Source: Bog-756 sp963769905 (GTDB lineage: Bacteria > Actinomycetota > Acidimicrobiia > Acidimicrobiales > RAAP-2). Taken from it: 64,000 nt of DNA. The translations under genes were made by a program, and so were the position numbers. The stretch is from contig CAVYNG010000001.1 in assembly GCA_963769905.1 (NCBI GenBank), positions 682,001 to 746,000 on the forward strand, read 5' to 3'. The notes beneath the pieces were generated by a model. It was not told the DNA's origin. It searched no databases and worked only from the letters and a program-made list of their open reading frames with translations. Shown in pieces: positions 7,828 to 19,569 of the stretch (the stretch's first letter is position 1; the number at the start of each line of letters is the position of its first letter).

Positions 7828-8738
7828 CGCCGCTCCCGCCGAAGCCATGCCGCGGTCAACCGGCTGCCGATGCTCAGCACGAGCACCACCACCAACAACA
7901 ACAGGGCCGCGCCCCAGGCGATCTGGATGAGGTCAGGATACGGCTGGCTGCTGTTCGAGTAGATGACGAGCGGGATCGCAGCCATCGGCTTGGTGGGGTT
8001 CCACTCCAGATACTCGCTGCCGAAGATGGTGAAGAGCAACGGTGCGGTCTCACCCAGTCCTCTCGCGATCGCGAGCAACGTCCCGGTCACGATGCCCGGC
8101 AGGGCCGTGGGGACCACCACCCGCCTGGCGATGGTCGCGCGGCGTGCGCCGAGGGCGAGGGCCGCTTCCCCGAGATGACGCGGGACGCCCCGGATGGCCG
8201 TCTCGCCGGCGCGGATGATGATCGGCAACATGATGAACCCGATGGCGAAGGCGCCGGCGACCCCGCTGTAGCTCCCGGAGGTCTTGACGATGGCGATGTA
8301 GCCGAAGATGCCGATGGTGATCGACGGCATGCCGGTCATCACGTCGGCGACGAAGCGGATCGCCCCGGCGACCCATCCGTCGGACTCAGCCAGGAAGAGA
8401 CCGCAGAAGAGTCCGAACGGCACGGTCACCGCGGTGGCGATGGCAGCGATCTCGGCGGTCCCGACGATCGCGTTGAACACTCCGCCGCCGGGGACGCCCT
8501 CCGGGGTGGTCGAGTTGGTGAAGAAGTCGGCATTCCAGGCCGGCAACCCCCGGGTGAGCACGTAGACGACCACCGCGACCAGGGGTACCACCGCGATCGC
8601 GAGGCATGCCCAACAGGCCCCGAGCGCCACCTTCGACACGATCGCCCGGCGGCGGATCCGGCTGGACGCGATCGCCTGGATCGCGCGCCGTCGCTCGAGG
8701 ATCGGATCGGAGGTCGCGTCGAGGAGGAGCGAGCTCAT
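7824..8738 (-). CDS. pstA: Phosphate ABC transporter permease PstA
   Basis: 304 residues with six predicted membrane helices, the first at about 38-62. The permease coupling loop reads GEAALALGARRATIARRVVVP, with GETAPLLFT after it, matching the PstA family. It forms the channel with PstC. The start overlaps the pstC stop by ATGA and the stop overlaps pstB. Confidence 0.95.
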   Translation of the reverse strand: MSSLLLDATSDPILERRRAIQAIASSRIRRRAIVSKVALGACWACLAIAVVPLVAVVVYVLTRGLPAWNADFFTNSTTPEGVPGGGVFNAIVGTAEIAAIATAVTVPFGLFCGLFLAESDGWVAGAIRFVADVMTGMPSITIGIFGYIAIVKTSGSYSGVAGAFAIGFIMLPIIIRAGETAIRGVPRHLGEAALALGARRATIARRVVVPTALPGIVTGTLLAIARGLGETAPLLFTIFGSEYLEWNPTKPMAAIPLVIYSNSSQPYPDLIQIAWGAALLLLVVVLVLSIGSRLTAAWLRRERR

Positions 8739-9709
8739 GCCACACCGACCGCTGCGGTACCGCCGACCTCACCGGCGGTCGCTCGAACCAGCGCCCGCGC
8801 GGTCGTATTGACGACCACGCCGATCACCAACAGGACGAGCGCCGCGCCGAACAGCGCGCTCAGCTCGGTGCCGCTCGCCTCGCCGAAGGTGTTCACGATG
8901 AGGGAGGGGATGGTGGCGGCCGTCGACTTGAGGGAGTGCGCGATGTAGGGCGAGTTGCCGATCACCATCGCCACCGCCACCGTCTCGCCGAGGGCGCGTC
9001 CGGTCGCCAGGGTGAACCCACCGAGCAACCCGGTGCGGGCCCCGGGCACCACCACCTTGCGGAGGACCTGCCAGCGGGTCGCGCCGAGGGCCATCGCGCC
9101 CTCGACCTGTTCGACCGGGACCACGGCCAGCACGTCCCTCGAGATGGCCACCATGGTCGGGAGGATCATCACGGCCAGGATCACTCCCGCCAGCAGCAGG
9201 CCCACGCCCTCGTTCGGTCCGTCGAACAGACCGGTCCAGCCGAAGACCGAGGTGAGGAAGGGCTCGACGTGCTCGCGGAACAACGGTGCGAGGACGATCA
9301 GCCCCCAGAGCCCGTAGATCACGCTCGGGACCGCCGCGAGGAGCTCGACCGCGGTCCCGAGCACCGGCCGGAGGCCGCGTGGCACGAGATACGCGAGTGC
9401 GAGGGCGGTGCCGAGGCCGATGGGGAGGACCAGCACCACCGCGATCGCGGTCGTCTCGACGGTGCCGAGGATGAAGGGGAGCAGCCCGTACTGGTTGTGG
9501 CTCGGGTTCCAGGTCTTGCCCACGATCCACGAGAAGCCGAGCGTCGAGAACGCCGGCCTCGCCTGGACGACGAAGGAGATGACGAACCAGGCGACCAGCG
9601 CGACGAACAGCACGCCGGTCAGTGCCAGCATCGCCCGGTAGGGCCGGTCCGCTATCGCGAACCGGCCACCCCCTGCCCTCCGTTGCGCCGGCCGCGCGGC
9701 CATGGTCAC
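8735..9709 (-). CDS. pstC: Phosphate ABC transporter permease PstC
   Basis: 324 residues, six predicted membrane helices. Family features: TLGFSWIVGKTWNP periplasmic segment, AVPSVIYGLWGL, coupling loop EGAMALGATRWQVLRKVVVP and GRALGETVAVAMVIGN. GTG 9709 or ATG 9703 may start translation. It lies 51 bp downstream of pstS in the same transcript direction. Confidence 0.95.
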   Translation of the reverse strand: MTMAARPAQRRAGGGRFAIADRPYRAMLALTGVLFVALVAWFVISFVVQARPAFSTLGFSWIVGKTWNPSHNQYGLLPFILGTVETTAIAVVLVLPIGLGTALALAYLVPRGLRPVLGTAVELLAAVPSVIYGLWGLIVLAPLFREHVEPFLTSVFGWTGLFDGPNEGVGLLLAGVILAVMILPTMVAISRDVLAVVPVEQVEGAMALGATRWQVLRKVVVPGARTGLLGGFTLATGRALGETVAVAMVIGNSPYIAHSLKSTAATIPSLIVNTFGEASGTELSALFGAALVLLVIGVVVNTTARALVRATAGEVGGTAAVGVA

Positions 9710-9760
9710 GTTGGCGCCGTCAACTCCCGTTCAGTCGTCGAAGGATCGCACTCGTGCGGG

Positions 9761-10948
9761 TCACTTGGAGAGCAGGGCCTGCCCGCTCGGACCGGTGACC
9801 GTCAGGAGCTGGGTCCGGTTGTTGTTCTGGATCGCCGGCGGCAGCACCACGTAGCCGAGGCTGGTGGCGTAGTCCTGGCCGCCGCCGGTGTGGGTCGTCC
9901 AGTCGAGCACCTTGACCGTCTGGGCACCGGTCGTCGCGCTGGTCTGTTTCTGCAGCAGGATCGCCCAGCTGTAACCCGAGATCGGATAGCTGGAGGTACC
10001 CGGCGCGTTCACGATCGAGAAGTCGGTCGGCGTCACGCTGGTCTTCTGAGCGGCGTCGGCGGCAACCGTCGAGATCGAGGGCGCCACGTAGCTGCCGGCT
10101 GCGTTCTTCACCGCCGCGAACGTGAAGTGGTTCTGCAGCGCATAGGCGAGCTCGACATAACCGATCGAGTACGGGGTCGACTTGATGCTCGCCGCGACCC
10201 CCGAATTCTTCGGGGTCTGCACGGCGGTCGAGGGCCAGTTGATGGTCTTGCTCTTCCCGAGCGTCCACACCGACGGCGCCGCCGTCGCGAGGAAGTCACT
10301 GAAGATGTAGGTGGTGCCCGAGCTGTCGGCCCTCACCTGGGGGACGATCGGGTTCGACGGCAGGGTCACCCCCGGGTTGAGGGCGGTGATCTGCGACGCG
10401 TTCCAGTTCTTGATCGAACCGTCGAACATGCCGGCGATCGTCGCGGCGTCGAGGCGCAGCCGCTTGGTGACCCCGGGCAGGTCGTAGGAGACGGTCACCC
10501 CGCCGAGGATGTCCGGGATCTGGATCACCGGGCCCGACGAGGCGGGCACCTTGGCCAGGTCCGAGGAGCTCATCGGGACGTCCGACGCGGCGAAGTCGAC
10601 CGTGCCCGCCTGGAAAGCGCTGATCCCCGCCCCGCTTCCGACGCCCTGGTAATTGATCTTGAGCCCGGGGTTCTTCCCCGTGTAGCCGAAGAACGCGCTG
10701 TTGAAGAACGGCTGGACGAAGGTCGAGCCAGACGAGTTGAGCGTCCCGGCCGTGGCCTTGAGGTCGGCCGAGAGATACGACGAGTTGCCCGAGCTGAGCG
10801 TCCCGCCGGCCGCGGTCGTCGTGGTCGACGAGGTCGACGACGAGCTGCACGCCGCGAGCAGTGCCCCGGCGACCACGAGGCCGACCGCCAACGCTCTGGT
10901 CGACCTGCGGCTTGCTCCTACCGGGTAGATGGTGTTTCGAGCCTTCAC
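9761..10948 (-). CDS. pstS: Phosphate-binding lipoprotein PstS
   Basis: Extracytoplasmic phosphate receptor of the Pst importer. GTG 10948 follows GGAGG and is preferred to the longer frame from 11035. It has a positively charged N-terminus, a hydrophobic stretch and lipobox LLAAC, so it is a lipoprotein, followed by a Ser/Thr linker. The mature part carries the PstS signatures GSTFVQPFF, NYQGVGSGAGISAF, TVDFAASDVPM and RADSSGTTYIFSDFL. 395 residues. First gene of pstSCAB; its promoter holds the clearest PHO-box array in the window. Confidence 0.95.
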   Translation of the reverse strand: MKARNTIYPVGASRRSTRALAVGLVVAGALLAACSSSSTSSTTTTAAGGTLSSGNSSYLSADLKATAGTLNSSGSTFVQPFFNSAFFGYTGKNPGLKINYQGVGSGAGISAFQAGTVDFAASDVPMSSSDLAKVPASSGPVIQIPDILGGVTVSYDLPGVTKRLRLDAATIAGMFDGSIKNWNASQITALNPGVTLPSNPIVPQVRADSSGTTYIFSDFLATAAPSVWTLGKSKTINWPSTAVQTPKNSGVAASIKSTPYSIGYVELAYALQNHFTFAAVKNAAGSYVAPSISTVAADAAQKTSVTPTDFSIVNAPGTSSYPISGYSWAILLQKQTSATTGAQTVKVLDWTTHTGGGQDYATSLGYVVLPPAIQNNNRTQLLTVTGPSGQALLSK

Positions 10949-11024
10949 GTGCTCTGACCTCCGCTTTTTCCCAACCGTGACCGGCAGGTGGCCGACGGCG
11001 CGCACGTCTACGCGCCTAGTGAGG

Positions 11025-11079
11025 ACCGTATCCACCGCAGGTGAACTGGCGGCAATCCCATGGTGAACGGATCGCGAAC
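11025..11079 (-). promoter_or_regulatory. PHO-box array and promoter of pstS
   Basis: Reading the minus strand, four consecutive 11-nt units start at 11079 (GTTCGCG), 11068 (GTTCACC), 11057 (GATTGCC) and 11046 (GTTCACC). The -10 TACGGT (11030-11025) begins 16 nt after the last unit starts. This is the actinobacterial PhoP direct-repeat pattern in front of its classic target. Confidence 0.75.
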
Positions 11080-11240
11080 ATCAGGTGCTTTTTCGGCGCA
11101 ACGGCGCAGGTCGGAGCGGGTCGAGCCGGCAGTCGGGCAGGTCCTTCCTGGCCAGGCGGGCAGGGGAATACATGTTCGCTTTCCCCTGTTCAGACCTCTG
11201 AGGATCCCTAATCCGGGGTCCGGTGACGTCCGGAGGACCG

Positions 11241-13619
<2,379 letters not shown>

Positions 13620-13628
13620 GTCTCGCCG

Positions 13629-13654
13629 CACCCCGGGCGTTCGCGCCCGGGGTG
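13629..13654. terminator. Bidirectional hairpin between lon and a convergent hydrolase
   Basis: Perfect 11-bp stem CACCCCGGGCG with a TTCG tetraloop. It has no T tract. It sits 10 bp after the lon stop and 20 bp from the stop of the convergent gene. Confidence 0.75.
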
Positions 13655-13673
13655 TCCGACGGGGCGGCCGCGC

Positions 13674-14594
13674 TCAGGAAGCGCCGACGAACTCGGCGAT
13701 GATTCGCGCCAGTTCGACCGGCTGGTCGCCCTGGATGCTGTGACCGGCCCCCTCGACCACCACCACCGGATCGCGGGGCCTGCGGCGGCGGAACTCGGCC
13801 ACGTCGTCGTCGTCGACGACCGGGGAAAGGCTCCCGCGCGCCAACATCACCGGCACTCCGATGCGCTCGAGGTCGTCCCACTGGGAGGCGAAGTCCACCG
13901 CCTCCACGTGCATGCCGGTCGTGGCGGACGGTCGGCCGAGCTGGTGGCGCCAGGTCCACTGGCCGTCCTCGCGCTGGACCGCGTTGTGCAGCACGCCGCG
14001 GCGCAGCGAGGATTCACTCCGGGTCGGGTTGAACTGGATGGTGCGCTCGAGGATCTCGTCGAAGCTCGCGAACGACTCCGGTCCGGCGAGAAACGCGGCG
14101 ATGTCCGACGCCTTGTCGTGGTTGACCCCCGGTGTGATGTCGACCAGCAGCAACATCCGGACCAACTGGGGATGACGGGTGGCGAGGGCGATCGCGGTGG
14201 CTCCGCCGAGTGACATCCCGACGACCGCCCGGGCACCGGGGGCCAGGGCTTCCACCACTCGCGCGACGTCGTCGGCCATCGACCCGGCATCCAGGGCCGC
14301 GGTGCCCGCGGGCCAGTCCGAGTGCCCGTGACCCGGCAGGTCGACCGCGAGGAGCGGGCGCTCGAGAGCGAGCGCCACGGTGTCCCAGGTGTGCGCGTTC
14401 TGGCCGCCTCCGTGCAACAGCACGAGCTCCGGCGGGCGGTCGCCCCACACCAGCGCGCTCACCTTCCGGTCGCTCCCGATCTCGAATGCCGTGCGGGCAA
14501 CGATCGGTTGGCCCTTCCACTGGAGACCGGCCTCGCTCGCGTTCTCCGCGAACATCGAGAACTCGTCGTAGGGAACGGTGGGGTTCGGGCTCAC
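13674..14594 (-). CDS. Alpha/beta hydrolase
   Basis: 306 residues from GTG 14594, which overlaps the stop of the upstream LLM oxidoreductase (GTGA). Alpha/beta fold: oxyanion region LVLLHGGGQNAHTWD, DLPGHGHSD, nucleophile elbow GMSLGGAT (Ser), acid in the LARGSLSPVVDDDD region and His in VEGAGHSIQGDQP. Substrate unknown; the pairing with an F420-type oxidoreductase suggests a catabolic role. Confidence 0.82.
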   Translation of the reverse strand: MSPNPTVPYDEFSMFAENASEAGLQWKGQPIVARTAFEIGSDRKVSALVWGDRPPELVLLHGGGQNAHTWDTVALALERPLLAVDLPGHGHSDWPAGTAALDAGSMADDVARVVEALAPGARAVVGMSLGGATAIALATRHPQLVRMLLLVDITPGVNHDKASDIAAFLAGPESFASFDEILERTIQFNPTRSESSLRRGVLHNAVQREDGQWTWRHQLGRPSATTGMHVEAVDFASQWDDLERIGVPVMLARGSLSPVVDDDDVAEFRRRRPRDPVVVVEGAGHSIQGDQPVELARIIAEFVGAS

Positions 14595-15616
14595 CGAGCG
14601 TCCTCCGGCGAGCTCTTGCGCCAGGCGTCGACCAGCTCGCGGAGTGTGTCGTCGTCCATCGGTCCCGGAGTGTAGAAGCCGATCCTGTCGACGAGTCCTC
14701 CGAACCGGGCCGAGACTTCGGCGGCAACCTGATCGGGCGAGCCGACCGCCGCAACAGTGGTGAGGACGGTCTCGTCGATCACGTCGGGCATCTCCTCCCA
14801 TCGGCCGCTCTTCGAGAGCGTAGTGAGCTCGGGCTGGAGGTCCTCCCACCCTTCGACCTCGAGCACCGGTCGGTAGGCAGGTGTCGACGCGTAGAACGCG
14901 ACGAGCCAGCGTCCGGCGGTCCGGGCGGCTTCGAGCTCGGGCTCGTCGCGCCCGCAGCACACGATCACCTCTCCGGTGACCGAGAGATCGCTTCGGGAAC
15001 GGCCGCCGCGGTCGAGGCCCGCGGCGATCGCCGGCAGGGTTCGTTCGCGGAAGTGCGCGGCGGTGTTGAAGGGCATGACCAACACCCCGTCGGCGACCTC
15101 GGCCGCGAGCCGCACCATCTGCGGACCGAGGCCGCCGAGCGCGATCGGCGGCATCCCGAAGGGGTGAGGACCGGGGTTGAACAGCGGTGGCATCAGCGTG
15201 TGGGAGGTGAACTCGCCGCGGAAGTCGAGCGGCTCGCCGAGCTCCCACGAGGAGAAGATGGCGCGCAGCGCGAGGAGCAGCTCGCGGATTCTCGCGACCG
15301 GACGCTCGAAGGCCGCTCCGTAGCGGCGCTCGACCTGGGCCCGGACCTGGGTACCGAGGCCGAGCGTGAAGCGGCCCCGCGAGAGGAGCTGCAGATCATA
15401 GGCCTGGTGGGCGAGCTGGACCGGGTTGCGCGGGAAGGCGATGGCCACGTTGGTGGTCAGGTCGAGCTTGGTGGTGGCCGCGGCAGCGAGCACCAGTGGG
15501 GTGAAGACGTCGTGGGGACCCTCGAAGGTGAACACTCCGTCGACCCCGATCTCCTCGAGGCGCCGGGCGCTGGCGGCGGCCTCCTCCAGGCCGGCGAGCG
15601 CGGTATCGATCCTCAC
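14591..15616 (-). CDS. LLM class F420-dependent oxidoreductase
   Basis: 341 residues from GTG 15616. Luciferase-like TIM barrel: GVDGVFTFEGPHDVFTP, TTNVAIAFPRNPVQLA, LLSRGRFTLGLGTQV and the conserved RYGAAFERPVARIREL. The pattern HTLMPPLFNPGPHPFG resembles a mycobacterial F420-dependent subgroup; F420 use is inferred from this. It is divergent from the CoA-transferase with a 54-bp shared promoter region and overlaps the downstream hydrolase, so the three probably belong to one catabolic unit. Confidence 0.8.
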   Translation of the reverse strand: MRIDTALAGLEEAAASARRLEEIGVDGVFTFEGPHDVFTPLVLAAAATTKLDLTTNVAIAFPRNPVQLAHQAYDLQLLSRGRFTLGLGTQVRAQVERRYGAAFERPVARIRELLLALRAIFSSWELGEPLDFRGEFTSHTLMPPLFNPGPHPFGMPPIALGGLGPQMVRLAAEVADGVLVMPFNTAAHFRERTLPAIAAGLDRGGRSRSDLSVTGEVIVCCGRDEPELEAARTAGRWLVAFYASTPAYRPVLEVEGWEDLQPELTTLSKSGRWEEMPDVIDETVLTTVAAVGSPDQVAAEVSARFGGLVDRIGFYTPGPMDDDTLRELVDAWRKSSPEDAR

Positions 15617-15670
15617 CGGGCCATCGTCCCACGCGACCGGTGGCCGTCGCCCGGTGCCACACTGGGTCCG

Positions 15671-16975
15671 GTGGCTCCGCGATACTGCACCCCGGACGAG
15701 GCCGTCGCGCTGTTCGAGACGCGCGACACCATCGGTTTCGGGCTCGGACCGGCCAACCCCGACACCCTCCTGCACGCGCTCGCGCGCCGCGACGACTGGG
15801 AGGACCTGGTCCTCGGCGGCGCCCTCCTCCTCGGCTACTACGAGGTCCTCACCAACCCGAAGGTCTCCTATCGCTGCGGCTTCTTCGGACCGGCCGAGCG
15901 CATGCTGCTCGCCCAGGGCGCCAACATCGATCTCGTGCCGGGGGGCTTCCGCCAGTTCGCCCCGATCCTCCGCCGCTACAACCCGCGGGTGATGATGGTG
16001 CAGGGCGCGCCGCCCGACGGGGACGCGGCGGTCAACCTCTCCCTCCACCTCGGTGCCACCCGCGACGAGCTGCTGCTCGCCGGTCGCGACCCCGACCGGC
16101 TGCTGGTGGTCGAGGTGAACCCCAACCTGCCGAGGACCTGCTCCTTGCCGCCCGAGTTCACCAACACGCTGCCTCTCGAACTGATCGACGTGGTGGTGGA
16201 GGCCGACGGCGCGCCCTACGCGCTCCCCGAGATGCCCCCTGACGAGGTCGACGTGGCCATCGCCGAGGAAGCCCGGTCCTTCGTGGTCGACGGGACGACC
16301 CTGCAGGTCGGGATCGGCGCGGTGCCCAACATGGTGGCCCGGCTGCTCGCGAACGGGCCGGGGGGTCACTACGGCATCCACAGCGAGATGTTCACCGACG
16401 GACTGATGGAGCTCCACCGCTCCGGCAAGGTCACCAACGACGCGAAGACCATCTACAACGGCGTGTCGATCACCACCTTCGCGCTCGGTTCGAACGAGCT
16501 CTACCGCTGGCTGGACGGCAACGAGGACGTTGCCTTCGTGCCGGTGCAGATGGTCAACGACCCGACGGTGATCTCCGAGAACCACGCCTTCGTCTCGATC
16601 AACGGCGCGCTCAGCGTCGACCTCTACGGGCAGGTGGTGGCCGACCACATCGACGGCAAGCAGATCTCGGGTGTCGGCGGCCACGAGGACTTCGTCGCCG
16701 GCGCCGAGATGCAGGTCGACGACCGCTCCCTGATCTGCATGCGCTCGACTGCGGTGACCAACGGGGTCATCCGTTCCCGCATCGTCCCGTACCTGCCGGA
16801 GGCGTCGGTCGTGTCGACCCCGCGCCACCACACCGGTGTCGTCGTCACCGAGTACGGTGCGGCCGACCTGTCGGGACGCACGGTGCGCGAGAGGGCCGCC
16901 GCTCTCGCCGACATCGCCCATCCGGACTTCCGGGACGGCCTCCGCAAGGTGGCCGGCGCCCTCGGACGCCACTGA
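15671..16975 (+). CDS. Acetyl-CoA hydrolase/CoA-transferase family protein
   Basis: 434 residues from GTG 15671. It has the two-half family I CoA-transferase layout. The C-terminal half has GIGAVPNMVARLL, GIHSEMFTDGLMEL, with the Glu expected to form the CoA thioester, and ISGVGGHEDFVAGA. It resembles 4-hydroxybutyrate/acetate CoA-transferases, moving CoA between acids. The N-terminal half is diverged (VQGAPPDGDAAVNLSL), so the acyl specificity is uncertain. The next gene follows within 5 bp. Confidence 0.82.
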   Translation: MAPRYCTPDEAVALFETRDTIGFGLGPANPDTLLHALARRDDWEDLVLGGALLLGYYEVLTNPKVSYRCGFFGPAERMLLAQGANIDLVPGGFRQFAPILRRYNPRVMMVQGAPPDGDAAVNLSLHLGATRDELLLAGRDPDRLLVVEVNPNLPRTCSLPPEFTNTLPLELIDVVVEADGAPYALPEMPPDEVDVAIAEEARSFVVDGTTLQVGIGAVPNMVARLLANGPGGHYGIHSEMFTDGLMELHRSGKVTNDAKTIYNGVSITTFALGSNELYRWLDGNEDVAFVPVQMVNDPTVISENHAFVSINGALSVDLYGQVVADHIDGKQISGVGGHEDFVAGAEMQVDDRSLICMRSTAVTNGVIRSRIVPYLPEASVVSTPRHHTGVVVTEYGAADLSGRTVRERAAALADIAHPDFRDGLRKVAGALGRH

Positions 16976-16979
16976 CCGG

Positions 16980-17810
16980 ATGGCGACGGGCACCGATGGG
17001 GCGACGCTCTCGATCGCCACCTTCAACGTCCACATGGGCGTCGACGGGTGGGGACGGCCCTTCGACGTCGTGGCCGAGTGTGCCGCGCTCGACGCCGACC
17101 TGCTGGTGCTGCAGGAGGCGTGGACTCCCGACGGCACCGGCCCGGGAACCGCGGCCACCGTCGCGACCAGTCTCGGCTACCGGGTCGTCGCCGAGGCCCC
17201 GCTCGCCCGTGCCCGGCTCTTCGAGCCGGTGTCGACCACCAGCCGTAGGTGGTCCCCTTACTTCGGCACGCTGCTCTCCATGCGCAGCGCCCACCGGCTC
17301 GATCGCGATCGAGGCGGCCGAAACGAGCGCTCCGGCCGCTCCCGTCCGACCAGCGTGCGCGGGCGATGGGGCATCGCTCTCCTCTCACGGGTTCCGGTCC
17401 ACGAGGCCGACGTCCTCGATCTCGGCACGCTGCGTCGCGACGCTGCAAGGCGAGCGGTGGTCAAGTGCAGCACCGCGCTCGGCGGCCGGAGCGTGTCGGT
17501 CTTCGGCACCCACATGTCCCACATCACCCACTTCTCTCCGGCCCAGTACCGCCGGCTCGCACGCCTGCTGCCACCGGCGAACACCCCTGCTGTGCTGGCC
17601 GGGGACATGAACATGTGGGGGCCTCCGGTCAATTCGTTCTTCCCTGCCTGGCGCCGGGCGGTCGTCGGGCGCACCTGGCCGAGCTGGCGACCGCACAGCC
17701 AGCTCGATCACGTCCTCATCACGCCGGCCCTCTCGGTCGTCGACGCACGGATCGCGCGGGCCTCGGGATCCGACCACCGTCCGGTCGTGGTGACCCTCGC
17801 GCTGGCCTGA
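16980..17810 (+). CDS. Endonuclease/exonuclease/phosphatase family protein
   Basis: 276 residues. EEP-fold metal and catalytic motifs are present: FNVHMG, LVLQEAW, FGTHMSHITH, LAGDMNMWG, and the terminal SDHRPVVV (Asp-His pair). The family cuts phosphodiester bonds in nucleic acids, phospholipids or inositol phosphates; the target cannot be told here. ATG 16980 lies 5 bp after the CoA-transferase stop. Confidence 0.8.
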   Translation: MATGTDGATLSIATFNVHMGVDGWGRPFDVVAECAALDADLLVLQEAWTPDGTGPGTAATVATSLGYRVVAEAPLARARLFEPVSTTSRRWSPYFGTLLSMRSAHRLDRDRGGRNERSGRSRPTSVRGRWGIALLSRVPVHEADVLDLGTLRRDAARRAVVKCSTALGGRSVSVFGTHMSHITHFSPAQYRRLARLLPPANTPAVLAGDMNMWGPPVNSFFPAWRRAVVGRTWPSWRPHSQLDHVLITPALSVVDARIARASGSDHRPVVVTLALA

Positions 17811-17872
17811 GCCACCGACCGCTCGCCGACGCCTCCCGACGGGACGCGTGTCGGCCGGGGTAGGTTCGGTCG

Positions 17873-18661
17873 GTGCCCGACGCCCTCGACGGCTTCGAGA
17901 GGACGAGCTTCACCGCCGAGGGCACCACCCGCACCGTCTACCGCACCGGCTCGGGCCCCGCGGTCGTCGTCTGCAGCGAGCTGCCGGGGATCACGCCGCA
18001 GGTCGCCACCTTCGCCCGCACCGTCGCGGCGAGCGGCCTGACCGCGGTGATGCCGCACCTCTTCGGTCACGACGGCCGTCCGCCGTCGGTGTCCTACACG
18101 ATCGGCTCGCTCACCTCGGCGTGTATCTCGCGCGAGTTCACCGTGCTCGCGACCGGAAAGACCTCGCCCGTCACCACCTGGCTGCGCGCCCTCGCCGCCG
18201 AGGAGCACCGCCGGTGCGGCGGCCCCGGCGTCGGGGCGGTCGGGATGTGCTTCACCGGCGGGTTCGCCTTGGCCATGATGGTCGACGACGTGATCGTGGC
18301 ACCGGTGCTCAGCCAACCGTCACTGCCCTTCCCGATCAGTCGCCGGCGCCGGTTCGACCTCGGGATCTCGCCGGCCGACGCCGCGAGGGTGCGCGAACGG
18401 GCGGCGTCGGGCACCTGTGTGCTCGGTCTCCGCTTCTCCGGTGACCGCACGAGCCCCCGCGCGCGCTTCGACCATCTCCGCCAGTTGCTCGGCGACGCGT
18501 TCGTCGCAGTCGAACTCGACTCCTCCGCCGGCAACCCTCACGGGCACAAGTCGACGGCCCACTCGGTGCTCACCGAGGATCTCGACGACCGGCCGGGTAC
18601 ACCGACCCGCGAGGCGCTCGACCAAGTCCTCGCCTTCTTCGCCGAGCGTCTCCTCCCGTGA
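17873..18661 (+). CDS. Dienelactone hydrolase family protein
   Basis: 262 residues from GTG 17873. Alpha/beta hydrolase with a cysteine nucleophile in GMCFTGGFAL, as in dienelactone hydrolases, and VVCSELPGITPQVATFAR near the N-terminus. The terminal histidine is probably in NPHGHKST. It hydrolyses lactone or ester intermediates, often from chloro-aromatic ring cleavage. Its stop overlaps the next hydrolase gene (GTGA). Confidence 0.82.
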   Translation: MPDALDGFERTSFTAEGTTRTVYRTGSGPAVVVCSELPGITPQVATFARTVAASGLTAVMPHLFGHDGRPPSVSYTIGSLTSACISREFTVLATGKTSPVTTWLRALAAEEHRRCGGPGVGAVGMCFTGGFALAMMVDDVIVAPVLSQPSLPFPISRRRRFDLGISPADAARVRERAASGTCVLGLRFSGDRTSPRARFDHLRQLLGDAFVAVELDSSAGNPHGHKSTAHSVLTEDLDDRPGTPTREALDQVLAFFAERLLP

Positions 18662-19554
18662 GCGGCGACGCGGCACTGACGGGTCCCGCTGCCGACTGGG
18701 CCGCACGCGGGACGTCGCGCACCCTCAGCCAGCGCGAGATCTTCACCGTCGACGTCGCACCCCGCGGTCGCGACACGGCGCCACCGCTGCTCGTCCTCCA
18801 CGGCTTCCCGACCTCGTCGTTCGACTTCCACTTGGTCGTCGACGAGCTCGCAGCCGCCCGGCGGGTGGTCCTCTTCGACATGGTCGGTTACGGCCTCTCC
18901 GAGAAGCCGGACATTGCGTACCGTCTCGACATGCAGGCCGATGTCGCCATGGCGCTCACCGCCGCGCTCGGGATCGACCGCCTCTCCCTGCTCACCCACG
19001 ACATGGGGGACACCGTCGGTGGCGAGCTCCTCGCGCGCCAGCTCGAGGGCGGCTGGGATGTGGAGATCGTCGACCGGACCCTGACCAACGGCAGCATCTA
19101 CATCGAGCTCGCGCACCTGAGCGCGGGTCAACAACTGCTCCTCTCGCTTCCCGACCAGGCACTCGAGCCGGAGCAGGCTCCCGACCGGGCCGGACTTCTG
19201 GCCGGGCTGGCCGCGACGTTCAGCCCGCAGAGCGACGTCGACCAAGCCGAGCTCGACGCGTACTGGAAGTTCGTCGCGCACGGCGGGGGCAACCGCCTCC
19301 TCCCTCGGACCATCCGCTACATCGAGGAGCGCCGTCGACACCAGGATCGCTACACGGGCGCCATCGAGCGCCATCCATCGCCGCTCACCGTCGTGTGGGG
19401 ACGCGACGATCCGATCGCGGTGGTCGAGATGGTCGAGCGGCTCCGCGTTGCGCGTCCCGACGCAGCGGTCCGCATCCTCGACGGCGTCGGGCACTACCTG
19501 ATGGTCGAGGCACCGAAGCGCTTCTCGACCGCGCTGGGCGTGGGAGCCGGCTGA
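18658..19554 (+). CDS. Alpha/beta hydrolase, haloalkane dehalogenase/epoxide hydrolase type
   Basis: 298 residues, coupled to the dienelactone hydrolase gene by a 4-nt overlap. Oxyanion motif LHGFPTSSFDF, DMVGYGLSEKP, and an aspartate nucleophile in THDMGDTVGG, as in haloalkane dehalogenases and epoxide hydrolases rather than serine esterases. The acid is in VWGRDDPIA and the His in VGHYLMVEAP. Substrate not predictable. Confidence 0.82.
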   Translation: MSGDAALTGPAADWAARGTSRTLSQREIFTVDVAPRGRDTAPPLLVLHGFPTSSFDFHLVVDELAAARRVVLFDMVGYGLSEKPDIAYRLDMQADVAMALTAALGIDRLSLLTHDMGDTVGGELLARQLEGGWDVEIVDRTLTNGSIYIELAHLSAGQQLLLSLPDQALEPEQAPDRAGLLAGLAATFSPQSDVDQAELDAYWKFVAHGGGNRLLPRTIRYIEERRRHQDRYTGAIERHPSPLTVVWGRDDPIAVVEMVERLRVARPDAAVRILDGVGHYLMVEAPKRFSTALGVGAG

Positions 19555-19569
19555 GCCACCGGGCGCCGG

